Of a stretch of DNA of 64,000 bases, positions 63,929 to 64,000 are shown piece after piece. Origin of the DNA: Caulobacter endophyticus (lineage in GTDB: Bacteria > Pseudomonadota > Alphaproteobacteria > Caulobacterales > Caulobacteraceae); contig NZ_QDKQ01000037.1 of the NCBI RefSeq assembly GCF_003116815.1, forward strand, positions 124,001 through 188,000, in the 5' to 3' direction. The position numbers and the translations under genes were made by a program. The notes under the pieces are model-generated. The model was given only the letters and a program-made list of their open reading frames with translations. It was not told the DNA's origin and did no database searches. Position 1 is the stretch's first letter, and each line of letters begins with the position of its first letter.

Positions 63929-64000
63929 ATGACGACGTCGGCGACGCACCAACCGCCCTTGGGAAAGCAGCCACCGTCCTTGGGGATGAGGTGTCTTCGC
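63929..64000 (+). CDS. Start of a gene cut by the window edge
   Basis: An ATG at 63929 is preceded five bases upstream by AAGGTGG and the frame stays open to the window end, giving MTTSATHQPPLGKQPPSLGM. No family can be recognised from 24 codons. Confidence 0.4.
   Translation, partial: MTTSATHQPPLGKQPPSLGMRCLR

Overview
This is a high-GC, gene-dense stretch of chromosome from an alphaproteobacterium, most likely Caulobacter or a close relative. The evidence is the recA, alaS and icd genes with very high third-position GC, four TonB-dependent receptors (TBDRs), a GAACN7GAAC (reverse complement of GTTCN7GTTC) alphaproteobacterial LexA box before recA, and glutathione-dependent formaldehyde genes next to a LysR regulator. 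I saw no tRNA, rRNA, CRISPR array, transposase or prophage. About 49 protein genes are supported.

Positions 1-12.2 kb form an uptake and catabolism region. A leftward set encodes a TBDR, a Tat-exported flavin amine oxidase, a c-type cytochrome and a RidA-type imine deaminase with a Sec signal, which together look like a complete periplasmic amine-dehydrogenation module. Divergent from it, across a 637-bp control region rich in repeats, lie a second TBDR, a secreted amidohydrolase with an extra C-terminal domain, and a secreted propeller-like protein. Positions 12.3-18.9 kb hold an ECF sigma factor, a FecR anti-sigma, a FecA-like TBDR with an STN domain, and a PhoD-type phosphatase: a cell-surface signalling unit probably for a phosphorylated nutrient. 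Positions 18.9-23.1 kb hold a GAF/PAS hybrid histidine kinase and an EAL c-di-GMP phosphodiesterase, with a run of 12 G between them.

Positions 23.2-27.6 kb are the housekeeping block recA-alaS. Positions 27.7-31.9 kb carry hydrolases (an active-looking serine hydrolase, an alpha/beta hydrolase, a metallo-beta-lactamase-fold protein). Positions 32.0-38.1 kb are a tight operon: YcaC-like cysteine hydrolase, XapX protein, YtcJ-type amidohydrolase with a Cys/His-rich tail, DoxX, an alginate-export-type porin and a DUF1275 protein, followed by an AraC regulator. Positions 38.1-42.7 kb hold an alpha/beta hydrolase lacking its nucleophile serine and a NarL-type two-component system whose kinase has a propeller sensor. 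Positions 42.7-49.8 kb contain transporters, a PilZ protein, a patatin lipoprotein and a TonB-like proline-rich protein.

Positions 49.8-56.2 kb hold icd, a hybrid kinase, a guanidinium-exporter (Gdx/SugE) gene preceded by a guanidine-II-like hairpin, a class A beta-lactamase-fold lipoprotein that has lost its catalytic residues, and trmJ. Positions 56.4-62.3 kb hold an atypical TBDR, a LysR regulator, and the formaldehyde pair S-(hydroxymethyl)glutathione dehydrogenase / S-formylglutathione hydrolase. The end holds an unfamiliar GVLQWNIG-motif protein, a small lipoprotein and the start of one more gene. Two families of GC-rich intergenic repeats recur in the window.
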